Assembly: GCF_008001235.1 (NCBI RefSeq)
Contig: NZ_CP040751.1
Location: 1,595,001 to 1,659,000, forward strand
Length of the DNA: 64,000 bases
From: Salidesulfovibrio onnuriiensis
GTDB lineage: Bacteria > Desulfobacterota > Desulfovibrionia > Desulfovibrionales > Desulfovibrionaceae
Direction of reading: 5' to 3'
A program made the position numbers and the translations under genes. Shown here in pieces: positions 10,938 to 20,260 of the stretch; position 1 is the stretch's first letter, and each line of letters begins with the position of its first letter. Below the pieces are notes generated by a model. The model was not told where the DNA came from, did no database searches, and saw only the letters and a list, made by a program, of their open reading frames with translations.

Positions 10938-11657
10938 ATGGATAGAGAGGAAATGGAAAAAGTCATTGAACGAAAACAGGCTTCGGTCTGGCTGGAGGCG
11001 GCGCGCAGGTTCGCGCCCCTGGCCATGGGCTACATCCCGGTGGGGCTGGCCTATGGCGTGCTGGCCCAGAAGAGCGGCCTTTCCGTATGGAACACGGTGC
11101 TCATGTCCGTGTTCGTGTATGCGGGGTCCTCGCAGCTCATCGCCGTGGCCATGTTCGCGGTGGGCGCTTCGGCCATGAGCATCATTGCGGCCACCTTCAT
11201 CGTCAACCTGCGGCACCTGCTCATGTCCGCGGCCCTGACGCCGTACCTGAAGAAATGGAAGCTTTCGGAACTGGCCGCGTTCTCCTTTGAGATGACCGAC
11301 GAGACATTCGCCCTGCATTCCGCCCGGTTCAGCGAAGGCGACATGGACAGGCGGCTGACCTTCTGCATCAACCTGCTGGCCCATTCGGTCTGGGTGGCGG
11401 CCTCCTTTGCCGGGGCCCTGGCGGGCAGCGGCATACCGGACGTGGAGCCCCTGGGCATGGATTTCGTGCTCCCGGCCATGTTCATCGCCCTGTTGGCCAT
11501 GCAGGCCAAGAACGGGCTGCACTGGCTGGTGGCCGGTTTTTCCGGGCTGGTCTCGGTGGTCCTGCTCCAGGCCGGTTTCGAGCAGTGGAGCGTGATTCTG
11601 GCGACGGTTCTCGGTGCAACCCTTGGCGCGGGAGTGATGGCGTGGAACAACAGGTAG
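10938..11657 (+). CDS. azlC: AzlC-family branched-chain amino-acid export protein
   Basis: A 239-residue membrane protein with about 5-7 hydrophobic segments and the AzlC signature (GYIPVGLAYGVLA, VYAGSSQLIAVAMF, NLRHLLMSAAL). AzlC is the large subunit of AzlCD-type exporters that expel leucine and related amino acids or analogues. The ATG at 10938 has GGAGGAG immediately upstream. Its 3' end overlaps azlD by 16 bases, so the two are translationally coupled. The divergent MocR-type gene is the likely regulator. Confidence 0.92.
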   Translation: MDREEMEKVIERKQASVWLEAARRFAPLAMGYIPVGLAYGVLAQKSGLSVWNTVLMSVFVYAGSSQLIAVAMFAVGASAMSIIAATFIVNLRHLLMSAALTPYLKKWKLSELAAFSFEMTDETFALHSARFSEGDMDRRLTFCINLLAHSVWVAASFAGALAGSGIPDVEPLGMDFVLPAMFIALLAMQAKNGLHWLVAGFSGLVSVVLLQAGFEQWSVILATVLGATLGAGVMAWNNR

Positions 11658-11968
11658 TCTTTTTCATCATCCTGGGCATGTGCGCGGTGACCTACATTCC
11701 GCGCGTGGCCCCCATGCTGGTGCTGGCGTCGAGGTCCATGCCCGAATCCGTGGTGCGCTGGCTTTCCTTCGTGCCCACGGCCGTGCTCTCGGCCATGCTG
11801 GTCCCGGCCATTGTATCGCCGGGCGGCGAGCTGGCCCTGGACGGCGGCAACCTCTTTCTCTGGGCCGGGGTGCCCGCGTTCGTGCTGGCGGTCTGGACCC
11901 GCAGCTTTTTCGGCACCATTGCCCTGGGCATGGCCATCGTGGCCGGGGCACGGTACTTTTTGATGTAA
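11642..11968 (+). CDS. azlD: AzlD-family small subunit of branched-chain amino-acid exporter
   Basis: A 108-residue protein with about four hydrophobic helices and the AzlD pattern (VTYIPRVAPMLVL near the N terminus). I start it at GTG 11642 (MEQQVVFF), with GGAG 7 bases upstream inside azlC. The upstream in-frame ATG at 11585 would give a hydrophilic extension unlike the family. It works as a pair with AzlC. Confidence 0.88.
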   Translation: MEQQVVFFIILGMCAVTYIPRVAPMLVLASRSMPESVVRWLSFVPTAVLSAMLVPAIVSPGGELALDGGNLFLWAGVPAFVLAVWTRSFFGTIALGMAIVAGARYFLM

Positions 11969-12075
11969 CCGGCAACACGCAGGCGGTTCTGTATTTCAGG
12001 CTTTCCTCTCCTCAACAAAACGGAAGGCGCGGCCGCAAACCTGGCGGAAGGCGACCGCAACCCACCTGCATACCT

Positions 12076-12107
12076 ATAATCCCCGGCCCCTCATTGCCGG
12101 GGATTAT
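12076..12107 (+). terminator. Probable terminator after azlCD
   Basis: A perfect 12-bp stem (12076-12087 with 12096-12107) is followed by CCTTTT. It separates azlCD from the racemase gene. Confidence 0.6.
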
Positions 12108-12162
12108 CCTTTTCGGACAAGAACATTTTTTTGGAATACTACGGACGAAACAAGGAGTTGTT

Positions 12163-12852
12163 ATGAAGACCATCGGTCTGTTGGGAGGCATGAGCTGGGA
12201 ATCCACAGTCACCTACTATCAGCTTGTGAACCGGGGCGTGGGCGAGCGCCTGGGCGGCTGGCACTGCGCCGAGATCGCCATGTTCAGCGTCGATTTCAAC
12301 GAATACGTGGACTGCATGCGGGCCGGGCAGTGGGACCGGATCGGCGAGAAGCTGTCCGACGGCGCGCGCCGCGTGGAGGCCGCCGGGGCCGACCTGCTGC
12401 TCATCTGCACCAACACCATGCACAAGATGGCCGATGTCGTGGCCGGGAGCGTGAATATCCCGCTCATCCACATCGGCGACGCCACGGCGGAGGCGGTCAA
12501 GGCCGATGGCCTTTCCTCGGTGGGGCTGCTGGGCACGGCCTTCACCATGGAGGACGGCTTCCTGCGCGACCGGCTGGCCGGGCACGGCATCGAGACCCTG
12601 GTGCCGGAAAAGGAGGACCGCGACCGGGTGCACGCCATCATTTTCGACGAGCTGGTCAAGGGAGTGATCACCGATGAATCCCGCGCCGAATACCTGCGGA
12701 TCATCAATGACCTCCGGCGGCGGGGGGCGCAGGGCGTGGTGCTGGGCTGCACCGAGATCGGCCTGCTGGTGGGACCGGACGACACGGATCTGCCCCTGTT
12801 CGACACGGCCGTGATCCATGCCGGGGCCGCAGTGGAGGCCGCCCTCGGCTAG
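12163..12852 (+). CDS. Aspartate/glutamate racemase family protein (RacX/YgeA-like)
   Basis: A 229-residue cytosolic racemase of the cofactor-independent Asp/Glu family. The N terminus MKTIGLLGGMSWEST is typical of the RacD/YgeA branch. The two catalytic cysteines are present, in ICTNTMHK (Cys82) and LGCTEIG (Cys196). The ATG at 12163 has AAGGAG 5 bases upstream; a longer open frame from 11680 overlaps azlD and is not coding. D-amino-acid production for cell-wall editing or signalling is plausible, and the exact substrate cannot be read. The downstream ligase gene starts about 100 bases later on the same strand. Confidence 0.88.
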   Translation: MKTIGLLGGMSWESTVTYYQLVNRGVGERLGGWHCAEIAMFSVDFNEYVDCMRAGQWDRIGEKLSDGARRVEAAGADLLLICTNTMHKMADVVAGSVNIPLIHIGDATAEAVKADGLSSVGLLGTAFTMEDGFLRDRLAGHGIETLVPEKEDRDRVHAIIFDELVKGVITDESRAEYLRIINDLRRRGAQGVVLGCTEIGLLVGPDDTDLPLFDTAVIHAGAAVEAALG

Positions 12853-12953
12853 CGCCGGACCGGGGAGTAACACTTGACCTCCTCCTCCGAGATGATACAG
12901 GGTGCTGTCCACGGCTGGTTCGGGCCGTGCAGATCATTTTGAGGAGGCTGTTT

Positions 12954-14678
12954 GTGAGTAGTACCCTGGAGATCCCGACCCTGAAGGCCGCGCTCGAGCG
13001 AAGCGTGGAACTGTATGCCGACCGTCCGGCTTTGAGCTTTGTGGACGGCGAGCAGACCACCTATGCCCGGTTCCATGAACTGGTCAAGGACGTATCCATG
13101 CTGCTGCAGGACCGGGGCGTCCTGCCCGGCGACCGCGTGGCCCTCATCGGCGAGAACATGCCCAACTGGGGCGTGGCCTATTTCGCCATCACCTCCATGG
13201 GCGCCGTGGCCGTTCCCATTCTGCAGGAATTCCACGACACCGCGGTGCATCACATCCTGCGCCACAGCGAATCCGTTGCCGTGTTCGCCACCAACCGCTT
13301 CATGCACAAGGTGGAGGAGGCGGACAGCGACGACCTGCACACCACCATCGTGCTGGACGACTTCACCGTGCTCGGCCATAAGGACGACCTCCGGCAGAGC
13401 TTCAAGGAAGCCATGGCCCATGCCCGCTCCCGCTACGAGCAGGTCAAGGACAAGGTCATGAAGCTCATGAAGAAGAGCGAGTCCCATGAGACAGGCCCGG
13501 ACGACACGGCCGTGATCCTTTACACCTCGGGCACCACCGGGCATTCCAAGGGCGTGATCCTGACCCACCGCAACGTGGTCTTCGACGCCGAGTCCACGGC
13601 CAACATCGTCAATGTCACGCAGGAGGACCGGCTGCTTTCCGTGCTGCCCCTGGCCCATACCTACGAATGCACCCTGGGGCTGGTCATCCCGGTGCTGCGT
13701 GGCGCTTCGGTCTTTTACCTGCCCAAGCCGCCCACGCCCAGGACCCTGCTTCCGGCCATGGAAAAGGTGAAGCCCACCTACCTGCTCATCGTTCCCCTGA
13801 TCATCGAGAAAATTTACAAGAACCGCATCCTGCCCAAGCTGGCCGGGTCGGGCATCGGCCGCAATCTCATGAAGATCGGCGCGGCCAAGAAAAAGCTGCA
13901 GCAGGTGGCGGGCAAGAAGCTCATGGAGGCCTTTGGAGGCAACATCAAGTGCATTCCCATCGGCGGGGCCTTCCTGTCCCCCGAGGTGGAGCTTTTCCTG
14001 CGCAATGCGGGCATCCCGTACGCCATCGGCTACGGCATGACCGAGACCTCGCCCCTGGTGTCCGGTTCCACGCCGGAAATGACCAAGTATCGCGCCGCCG
14101 GGTACCCCATCCCGGGCGTGGACGTGAAGATAGAGAAGCCGGACCCGGAAACCGGGGAAGGGGAGATCCTGGTCAAGGGGCCCAACGTCATGCAGGGCTA
14201 TTACAAGGCCCCCAAGGTCACCGAAGAGGTGTTCACCGAGGACGGCTATCTGCGTACCGGCGACCTGGGCTACATGGACGGGGACGGCTACATCTTCCTG
14301 CGCGGCCGGCTCAAGAACGTGATCATCGGCCCCAGCGGGGAGAACATTTACCCCGAGGAGATCGAGGCCATCCTGAGCGAGTGCGACCATGTGCTGGAAT
14401 GTCTGGTCTTCAGGCAGGAGGGCAAGATGGTGGCCAGGGTGCACCTGGACTACGAGAGTTTCGATGAAAAATACAACACCCGCAAGATGACCGAGACCAA
14501 GGCCCGGGAAAAGGTCGAGCAGCTGCTCGAGGACATCAAGAAGAAGGTCAACGGCAAGGTGTCGTCCTTCTCCAGGCTGGCCAGGATCATCGAGCAGGTG
14601 GAGCCCTTCGAGAAGACGCCCACGCACAAGATCAAGCGGTTCCTCTACATTGACGAGGAAGAGAACAGAGTGAGATAG
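12954..14678 (+). CDS. AMP-forming long-chain acyl-CoA ligase
   Basis: A 574-residue adenylate-forming enzyme. It has the P-loop-like motif YTSGTTGHSKGV, the A5 motif YGMTETSPLVS, the A7 motif TGDLGYMDGDGY and a C-terminal Lys-bearing PTHKIKRF. These features fit activation of fatty acids to acyl-CoA through acyl-AMP. A start at GTG 12954 is preferred over the ATG at 12927 because GAGGAG lies 7 bases before the GTG and nothing precedes the ATG. The region between adenylation motifs is slightly shorter than in FadD. It may be co-transcribed with the racemase gene, though a functional link is not obvious. Confidence 0.88.
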   Translation: MSSTLEIPTLKAALERSVELYADRPALSFVDGEQTTYARFHELVKDVSMLLQDRGVLPGDRVALIGENMPNWGVAYFAITSMGAVAVPILQEFHDTAVHHILRHSESVAVFATNRFMHKVEEADSDDLHTTIVLDDFTVLGHKDDLRQSFKEAMAHARSRYEQVKDKVMKLMKKSESHETGPDDTAVILYTSGTTGHSKGVILTHRNVVFDAESTANIVNVTQEDRLLSVLPLAHTYECTLGLVIPVLRGASVFYLPKPPTPRTLLPAMEKVKPTYLLIVPLIIEKIYKNRILPKLAGSGIGRNLMKIGAAKKKLQQVAGKKLMEAFGGNIKCIPIGGAFLSPEVELFLRNAGIPYAIGYGMTETSPLVSGSTPEMTKYRAAGYPIPGVDVKIEKPDPETGEGEILVKGPNVMQGYYKAPKVTEEVFTEDGYLRTGDLGYMDGDGYIFLRGRLKNVIIGPSGENIYPEEIEAILSECDHVLECLVFRQEGKMVARVHLDYESFDEKYNTRKMTETKAREKVEQLLEDIKKKVNGKVSSFSRLARIIEQVEPFEKTPTHKIKRFLYIDEEENRVR

Positions 14679-14681
14679 ACA

Positions 14682-14710
14682 AAGGCGGCTCCACATGGGG
14701 CCGTCTTTTT
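14682..14710 (+). terminator. Terminator after acyl-CoA ligase
   Basis: A GC-rich hairpin (14682-14692 with 14697-14708, including G-U pairs) leads straight into a T7 run. Confidence 0.75.
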
Positions 14711-14726
14711 TTCGCTCTGTGTCTGC

Positions 14727-17471
14727 CTATTCCCAGATGGAGATCCGTTTGGTCTTTTCTTGGCCAAACTGGGTTATGTCGCTTCCTCTGGCCTTGAGCA
14801 GTATTCTTCTCCCTTCTTGAGTCCAAGTGTTGATGAGCTTAACTTTTTCCACCCTGGCTCTCCATTTCTCGAAGAAGATTTGGGCATACCTTTCTTTTTT
14901 CCCGAATAAGCTCGGGACAGGGAGATAGGGGATGCTGAATGGGTTGCTTACTTTGTATATTCGTTTCAGTAGAAAACGATTGTTGGTAATGGGACCAAGC
15001 AGTTCTTCCAGGCAGCCGTAAAAGAGGCATTTTTCATACTTGGTGCCTCCTCGAAGGTAGCAATAGACGGAATCTGTGCTTTCCTGCACCGTTGTGATTG
15101 TTATTCGCCTTGGGTTTGTTTGTAGTTTTCTTAAAGCCACGAGGGTATCCAAGATGGCGGCCCCCATGTATTCCATGTTGTTTTTAATGGACTTTGTCCG
15201 GAAATAACGGATGGTTCCCTTCAGTGCGTAGTAGCCAGGAAACAGCAGTGTGAATCCGAAAATGAAATGTGCCGTCTCGACTGGAATGCCGCGCCAAATT
15301 GCCTCGTTCATTTCTCCATAAAGTCTTAGGGTCAGTATCCCGGCGGCCAGGAAAAAGGCTATGACAAAGTCATGGAAGCCATAAACCCTGGGGACATGAC
15401 TTGACCTGACTGCCTCTCTCAGCTTTGGTTTTTCACTATTGCCCACCAGGGCAGTGTCCCATTCGTCGGGTAAGCGAGAGCGTTGCATGGCCAAGTCTAG
15501 GCTCTGTTCATTGAATGATTGGATTGATGGTTTATCCCATTGAATTTTATCGATTCCCAAACGTTCTACTCCGTTGACTATCACGTGGGGCGGTTCGTAG
15601 CTGGGGCCTTCAAAAGCCGTGAAACGGCGTCTCAGGTTCTTGAAGTCTTCTCCTAGCTCGTTAAGTCCCAACTCGGTTGGGTCCAGCCCATACAAGGGGG
15701 CAATCCGTTCAATCGTGGCTATGTGCTGTTGATGGTTTATCAAGTCCAAGGTTGCCATGTGCCAGATGTTGGCGACTTTGGTCCTGCTCTTCGGGTTGGT
15801 GCGTATTGCGCGGCCCCGCATCTGATTGGAAAGCATGTAAGAACCTACATAAGTGGCAAGTATGAGGGTGTTGAGGGATGGGGCATCCCAGCCTTCTCCC
15901 AACAGCGCCTGGGTACCGACTATGGTATTGATTGATCCAGTGTTGAAGAGTTCTGTGACAAGATGAACCATGCGGTTTGCCGCTTTACCTTGTGCAGTTA
16001 TTTTTGCAAAACGTTCGTCAAAGGCCGTGGGCTTTATGGAAAAGGCCGTTTCATCCAGTCCCATTTGCAATGCCTTGGCTGTAAGCAATTGTCCTGCATC
16101 GGTAGGAATGACAACCAAACTGCCGGTAAGGATGCAAGGCTTGAGTCCCGGGATATTGTTATTTCGCAGCTTTTCGAAAATGGGCACCACTCCGAGAGCT
16201 GGTATGGAGCCTTGTTTTTTTTCGCTACTTGGAAAATGTTCCTTGCGAATATAATCAGCCAGGATGACGAGACGAAGTTCGTCCCCCATGTTTTTTGTTT
16301 CTGCTCTCGTTACTTCAAGAATACTGTTGAGTTTGCTGGTGCTTTTGGCCAACAGCTTTTTCATCTTAGGTGGGTTGAAGAGGCAGATTGAATTGCCGTT
16401 CATTCCACCGATTTTTCTAAGCTTCTTTTCTATGTTCCTTCTTAAATCATACTTTTCCATGCACCAGCCATCGACTTTGACCAGAACTGCTTCCAAGAGA
16501 TTGGCCAGCCATTCGGTACTGAGTGATGGGAATGAAGCTTTGTCGATGCCCAGAATTTCTATGTTCTTATGGGGGATGGTGACACCGGTGGCATTGAGGA
16601 AGACAAGTATGGCCGTATAGTGACGTGGCTCCCGCAGGATCTCTTCAATGTGTTTGCTGGGGTTCTGGTACCAGGAGTGGGCGAGGAGCATCTGGATGAA
16701 CTCATCATTATTTTTAAGCTCCTCTTCAAAGGAATCCACAGCATGGTTGAATTGCTGAAGAGCTTTTCCTGTCAACTCGTCAGGAAGAGAAAAATGCACA
16801 TAATCCTGGTGCGGGCATAGGTCACCGCGTTTGATCAGTTCTGGAACGGAAATTTCCGAGTCGATGGCGCCGCAGAGTTCTTCGTAGCGGTCCCATTCAG
16901 AGCTGGTGACGTCGTAGGGCGGGGTGGCCGTCAGGGACACCACTGTGGGATCGCTAAGTTCTCCCTTGAGGTGGGTAAGCGCTTTCCACCATTCGTTGCG
17001 CAGGTGGTGCGCCTCGTCCAGAATCAGCGTCTTGATTTTGCACTGTTTCAGGCGGTTGATGATCGTGGCGGCCTTGGCAAGGGCAGAGGCCTTGCTTTTT
17101 GGCTCCGCCTCATGGTCATCCTCGCCGTTGCTTCCCCTGAAGGCGGTGTGCAATGCTTGGTAGGTGATGACCGTGAGCCGCTCCGGTTTGGTGACGTCCG
17201 TGGATATCCAATCCACAGGCAGGCAATGTTTCGGGACGAACATGGATTTGAGACGCTGTATCCACTGGTCGCGGATGGCCAGGCTCGGTGCGATGATCAG
17301 GGTCGGCTGGTTGAGTCTGCGCATGACCTCCAGCCCGAGGACTGTCTTGCCAGATCCCGGTGCTGCAACGATGTGCAGATTGTTGTCATCAAGATGTTCT
17401 TCCAGTTCTCCAAGCACCCGCGCCTGGTATTCGCGCCATGTAGCCTGAAAGCTGAGGTCCTGAAACGGCAT
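14727..17471 (-). CDS. SF2 DEAH-type helicase with C-terminal membrane segments
   Basis: A 914-residue protein. The N-terminal two-thirds is a superfamily-2 helicase: motif I APGSGKT (residues 37-43), motif II DEAH (about 152), motif III SLTATPP, and a C-terminal RecA lobe with motif VI QMRGRAIR. Beyond the helicase core, at about residues 695-715 and 725-750, there are two strongly hydrophobic stretches that look like a transmembrane hairpin, followed by a basic C-terminal domain of about 150 residues of unknown type. The gene is visibly AT-richer than its neighbours and stands alone between housekeeping genes, which suggests transfer. Phage defence or plasmid control is a possibility for such lone helicases, but I recognise no specific named system. 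The start has AGAGGA upstream. Confidence 0.75.
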   Translation of the reverse strand: MPFQDLSFQATWREYQARVLGELEEHLDDNNLHIVAAPGSGKTVLGLEVMRRLNQPTLIIAPSLAIRDQWIQRLKSMFVPKHCLPVDWISTDVTKPERLTVITYQALHTAFRGSNGEDDHEAEPKSKASALAKAATIINRLKQCKIKTLILDEAHHLRNEWWKALTHLKGELSDPTVVSLTATPPYDVTSSEWDRYEELCGAIDSEISVPELIKRGDLCPHQDYVHFSLPDELTGKALQQFNHAVDSFEEELKNNDEFIQMLLAHSWYQNPSKHIEEILREPRHYTAILVFLNATGVTIPHKNIEILGIDKASFPSLSTEWLANLLEAVLVKVDGWCMEKYDLRRNIEKKLRKIGGMNGNSICLFNPPKMKKLLAKSTSKLNSILEVTRAETKNMGDELRLVILADYIRKEHFPSSEKKQGSIPALGVVPIFEKLRNNNIPGLKPCILTGSLVVIPTDAGQLLTAKALQMGLDETAFSIKPTAFDERFAKITAQGKAANRMVHLVTELFNTGSINTIVGTQALLGEGWDAPSLNTLILATYVGSYMLSNQMRGRAIRTNPKSRTKVANIWHMATLDLINHQQHIATIERIAPLYGLDPTELGLNELGEDFKNLRRRFTAFEGPSYEPPHVIVNGVERLGIDKIQWDKPSIQSFNEQSLDLAMQRSRLPDEWDTALVGNSEKPKLREAVRSSHVPRVYGFHDFVIAFFLAAGILTLRLYGEMNEAIWRGIPVETAHFIFGFTLLFPGYYALKGTIRYFRTKSIKNNMEYMGAAILDTLVALRKLQTNPRRITITTVQESTDSVYCYLRGGTKYEKCLFYGCLEELLGPITNNRFLLKRIYKVSNPFSIPYLPVPSLFGKKERYAQIFFEKWRARVEKVKLINTWTQEGRRILLKARGSDITQFGQEKTKRISIWE

Positions 17472-17588
17472 TTGTTTTCCTCTTTATGGAGGTGGAATTG
17501 TTGTGAAGAATTTTGGGTAATGTATGCGGTTGGGAATAGCAAGAGCAGCAGGGGCATACCTGTGTGGATGGGGGATTGAATCCGGGCA

Positions 17589-17624
17589 CAAAAAAGCCCC
17601 CGCTTCCGAAGATGCGGGGGCTTT
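17589..17624 (-). terminator. Terminator after cyclophilin gene
   Basis: An 11-bp stem (17593-17603 with 17614-17624) is followed on the minus strand by a U-rich tract from the A run at 17590-17595. Confidence 0.8.
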
Positions 17625-17638
17625 CTGTCTGCCTTCGC

Positions 17639-18211
17639 CTATTCCTGCACATCCGCAGCCACACGGATGCGGATGATCTTGTCCGGGTTCACGACCATGC
17701 CGTTGCGGGCCGGGTCGCCCTTCTTGATCATGTCCACATATTCCATGCCCGAGGTGACCTTGCCCCAGACCGTGTACTGGCGGTCCAGGTGCGGGGCCTT
17801 GCCGAGCATGATGAAGAACTGGCTGTCCGCGCTGTTGATGTCCGCGGCGCGGGCCATGGAGCATACTCCGCGATAGTGGCGGTGATTGTTGAATTCGGAC
17901 TTGAGTTTCTTGCCGGAGCCGCCCGTGCCGTCGCCCTTGGGGTCGCCGGTCTGGACCATGAAGCCCTCGATGACCCGGTGGAAGGTCAGCCCGTCATAGA
18001 AGCCCTGGCGCACCAGTTCCTTGATGCGCTCCACATGCTTGGGAGCCAGGTCCGGGCGCATCTCAATGACCACGCGGCCGTTGTCCAGGTCCATGTACAG
18101 GGTGTTTTCCAGGTCCTTGGGTTGTTCCTTGCTATCCCCGGCCAGGACGCCGGTTGCGGCAAAGGCCAGGAAAAGCATCGTGCAAAGTGCGAATATCGTA
18201 AGCTTTTTCAT
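17639..18211 (-). CDS. Exported cyclophilin-type peptidyl-prolyl isomerase
   Basis: A 190-residue protein with a signal peptide (MKKLTIFALCTMLFLAF...) and a full cyclophilin domain. Recognisable pieces are FYDGLTFHRVIEGFMVQTGD, the GSGKKLKSEFN loop and SADSQFFIMLGKAPHLD. It should catalyse cis-trans prolyl isomerisation in the periplasm. The ATG at 18211 has GAGG upstream. It is monocistronic, bounded by its own terminator. Confidence 0.92.
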   Translation of the reverse strand: MKKLTIFALCTMLFLAFAATGVLAGDSKEQPKDLENTLYMDLDNGRVVIEMRPDLAPKHVERIKELVRQGFYDGLTFHRVIEGFMVQTGDPKGDGTGGSGKKLKSEFNNHRHYRGVCSMARAADINSADSQFFIMLGKAPHLDRQYTVWGKVTSGMEYVDMIKKGDPARNGMVVNPDKIIRIRVAADVQE

Positions 18212-18282
18212 TGTCGTACCTCGTCTTGATTATGGAAAGCTCGTCTCTCATACCCGCCAAAAACCGGAGAGGCAAGCATGTG

Positions 18283-19536
18283 CTACTTCCCTTTTTGCTC
18301 CACGTTGATGCGGGCGCGGGGGCCGGCCTCGGCTACCTTGCGCAGCAGGTCGAGCTGCCTGGGCAGGGTTCTGGTCAGGCAGTAGCGGTCCACGATGGTC
18401 TGGCGCGCCCGAGTGCGCAGGGCCTTGAGCTTTTCCCGGCTCTTGAGCGTGGCCACCACGTCCCTGGCGATCTGTTCGTGGGAATGGAAATCCGTGAGCA
18501 GGCCGTTGTACCCGTGGGCCAGCACCTCGCGCACCGGGGCCGTGTCCGAGCCCACGATGAGACAGCCGCAGGACATGGCCTCCAGAAAGGACCAGGAGAG
18601 CACAAAGGGCCAGGTCAGGTAGACGTGGACGCTCGAGGCCTGGAGCACCTGCTTGTATTGGCCGTAGGGCAGGGGGCCGGTGAAGTGCACCCGGCTTTCG
18701 TCCACCTGCACCTCGCCGGTCAGCTTCTGCTTGTAGGTTTGGCCGTTGGGCAGCCGGGGGCTGTAGCAGATGCGGTCCTCGCCCACGATGAGCACGTGAC
18801 ACCCGGGCCGCTCCCTGAGGATGTGCGGCAGGGCCCGGTAGAACTGCGGGAAGCCCCGGTAGGGCTCCAGCCCCCGCGAGCAGTAGGTCAGCAGCTCGGT
18901 GGCCCCGGAAAGATCCACTCTCGGGAGATCGGGCAGGGCCATTTCTGGCGCGGGCGCGAAGTAGTTCGTGTTGATGCCGTCGTGGATCTGGGCGATCTTG
19001 TGCCTGAATTCCTGCGGGAACTGGCTCTTCTGCCACAGGGTGGGGCTGATGCCTCCGGCGCAGGAGGTTAGGTCGTGCAGGATGGCGGTGTTGCGCATGC
19101 GGATCAGGGCCTTTTCCGAATCGCTGCGCTCCCGGCCGTCAAAGGTGATCTCCGGGCCGTCCGCGTTGTAGTACCATTCGTAATAGGCCAGGAACGGAGC
19201 CCGGGGAAAGATGTCGCGCAAAAACAGGGTCTGGCCCCAGCCCGAATGGCCCACCACGATGTCGGGCTCGAATCCCTGCTTTTTGAGGTTGCGGCAGGCG
19301 GCCAGGAGTCCGGTCCCGTAGCGCACGGCCTCGTCGTGGGTCTGCTGCATGGGGGAAAGCGCCTGCCCGCTGGCCGGGCTCTGGGTGAAGACCGCCTTTT
19401 TCACGCCCGGGATGTCCCATTCCAGGCGCGGGTTGGTGGTGGCGAAGATTATTTCGTTGTTCGGGTCCTTGCCCAGGTGTTCGGCCATGTGCCGGAACTG
19501 GGCCGGGAAGTTCTTGTGCGTGAACAGGATGCGCAT
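18283..19536 (-). CDS. Glycosyltransferase family 4 protein
   Basis: A 417-residue GT-B-fold transferase. The N-terminal half begins MRILFTHKNFPAQFRHMA, as in many GT4 enzymes, and the C-terminal donor-binding half carries the E-x7-E region (SWSFLEAMSCGCLIVGSDTA) followed by VREVLAHGYNGLLTDFHS. It probably adds a sugar to a surface polysaccharide or glycoprotein; donor and acceptor are unknown. No other surface-sugar genes flank it. No clear ribosome-binding site is visible before the ATG at 19536. Confidence 0.85.
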   Translation of the reverse strand: MRILFTHKNFPAQFRHMAEHLGKDPNNEIIFATTNPRLEWDIPGVKKAVFTQSPASGQALSPMQQTHDEAVRYGTGLLAACRNLKKQGFEPDIVVGHSGWGQTLFLRDIFPRAPFLAYYEWYYNADGPEITFDGRERSDSEKALIRMRNTAILHDLTSCAGGISPTLWQKSQFPQEFRHKIAQIHDGINTNYFAPAPEMALPDLPRVDLSGATELLTYCSRGLEPYRGFPQFYRALPHILRERPGCHVLIVGEDRICYSPRLPNGQTYKQKLTGEVQVDESRVHFTGPLPYGQYKQVLQASSVHVYLTWPFVLSWSFLEAMSCGCLIVGSDTAPVREVLAHGYNGLLTDFHSHEQIARDVVATLKSREKLKALRTRARQTIVDRYCLTRTLPRQLDLLRKVAEAGPRARINVEQKGK

Positions 19537-19697
19537 GAATCAGTTCATTGTCCCGTGGTAAAGGGAAGAGCCCAATGGAAAAACACGCCCCGGGCGGGGG
19601 CATGCTTCCGGTCCTGAGTCGTCTGAGTTTTTTTGCCATGATTTCCGGGGAATAGCCAGGCCTGGCATGCGGCGGGAGCGCATGGCTGTCGTCCGGC

Positions 19698-20084
19698 CTA
19701 GTCTCCGTTGTTCGGCGCGCCGTGGATGCAGCGGCGGATGTATTCCTGTAGTTCCTTGCGGTCCAGGGGTTTTGCCAGGAACAGGGTGGCCCCGAGTTCC
19801 AGCAGGTTGGAGATTTCGCTGATGCCCACCACGGCAGACATGATCACGATGGGCAGCTTCATGAACTGCTGGTCGCCGCGCAGGGTCTGGATGAGCTGGC
19901 GTCCGTCCATTTCCGGCATCATGATGTCCGTGAGCAGCATGGAGAAGTCGTTGCCGGCCATGAGCGCCTCATAGGCATGTTTGCCGTTGGGGCTGACAAA
20001 CGCGGTGTGTCCCATCTCCTCGACAATCTTTACTGCGAGTTTCTGCGATATCCTGTCGTCTTCCGCTATGAGAACCTTGGCCAT
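19698..20084 (-). CDS. Single-domain response regulator (CheY-like)
   Basis: A 128-residue receiver domain with no output domain. It shows the acidic pocket (IAEDDRISQ), the phospho-acceptor Asp in LLTDIMMPEMDG, the conserved Thr/Ser region (IVIMSAV) and Lys in LAKPLD. It would relay phosphate or dock to a partner protein. There is no kinase next to it. The start has GGAGGG upstream. Confidence 0.9.
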   Translation of the reverse strand: MAKVLIAEDDRISQKLAVKIVEEMGHTAFVSPNGKHAYEALMAGNDFSMLLTDIMMPEMDGRQLIQTLRGDQQFMKLPIVIMSAVVGISEISNLLELGATLFLAKPLDRKELQEYIRRCIHGAPNNGD

Positions 20085-20223
20085 GAAGTCCCTCCGTCCC
20101 TTGCCCGGGTGAAAATGTCCGTATGCACTGGGCGTATTGCTATCTGTGGTTGTATGACAGGAAACGTAGCATTGTGGATGAATTAGGTAAAGAAGGCTGA
20201 CGTTAGAATGTTTGAAAGGTATG

Positions 20224-20248
20224 AAAAAAGGGCCCGTTTCGGGCCCTT
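20224..20248 (-). terminator. Terminator after small protein gene
   Basis: A 9-bp stem (20228-20236 with 20240-20248) and an A run at 20224-20229, which gives a U tract on the minus-strand transcript, form a compact intrinsic terminator. Confidence 0.8.
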
Positions 20249-20260
20249 GGCTGGTGGGTT

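Noticed and set aside
11680..12162. An N-terminal extension of the racemase overlapping azlD
   Set aside because: The stretch is Arg/Gly-rich shadow sequence; a good ribosome site and the family N terminus are at 12163.
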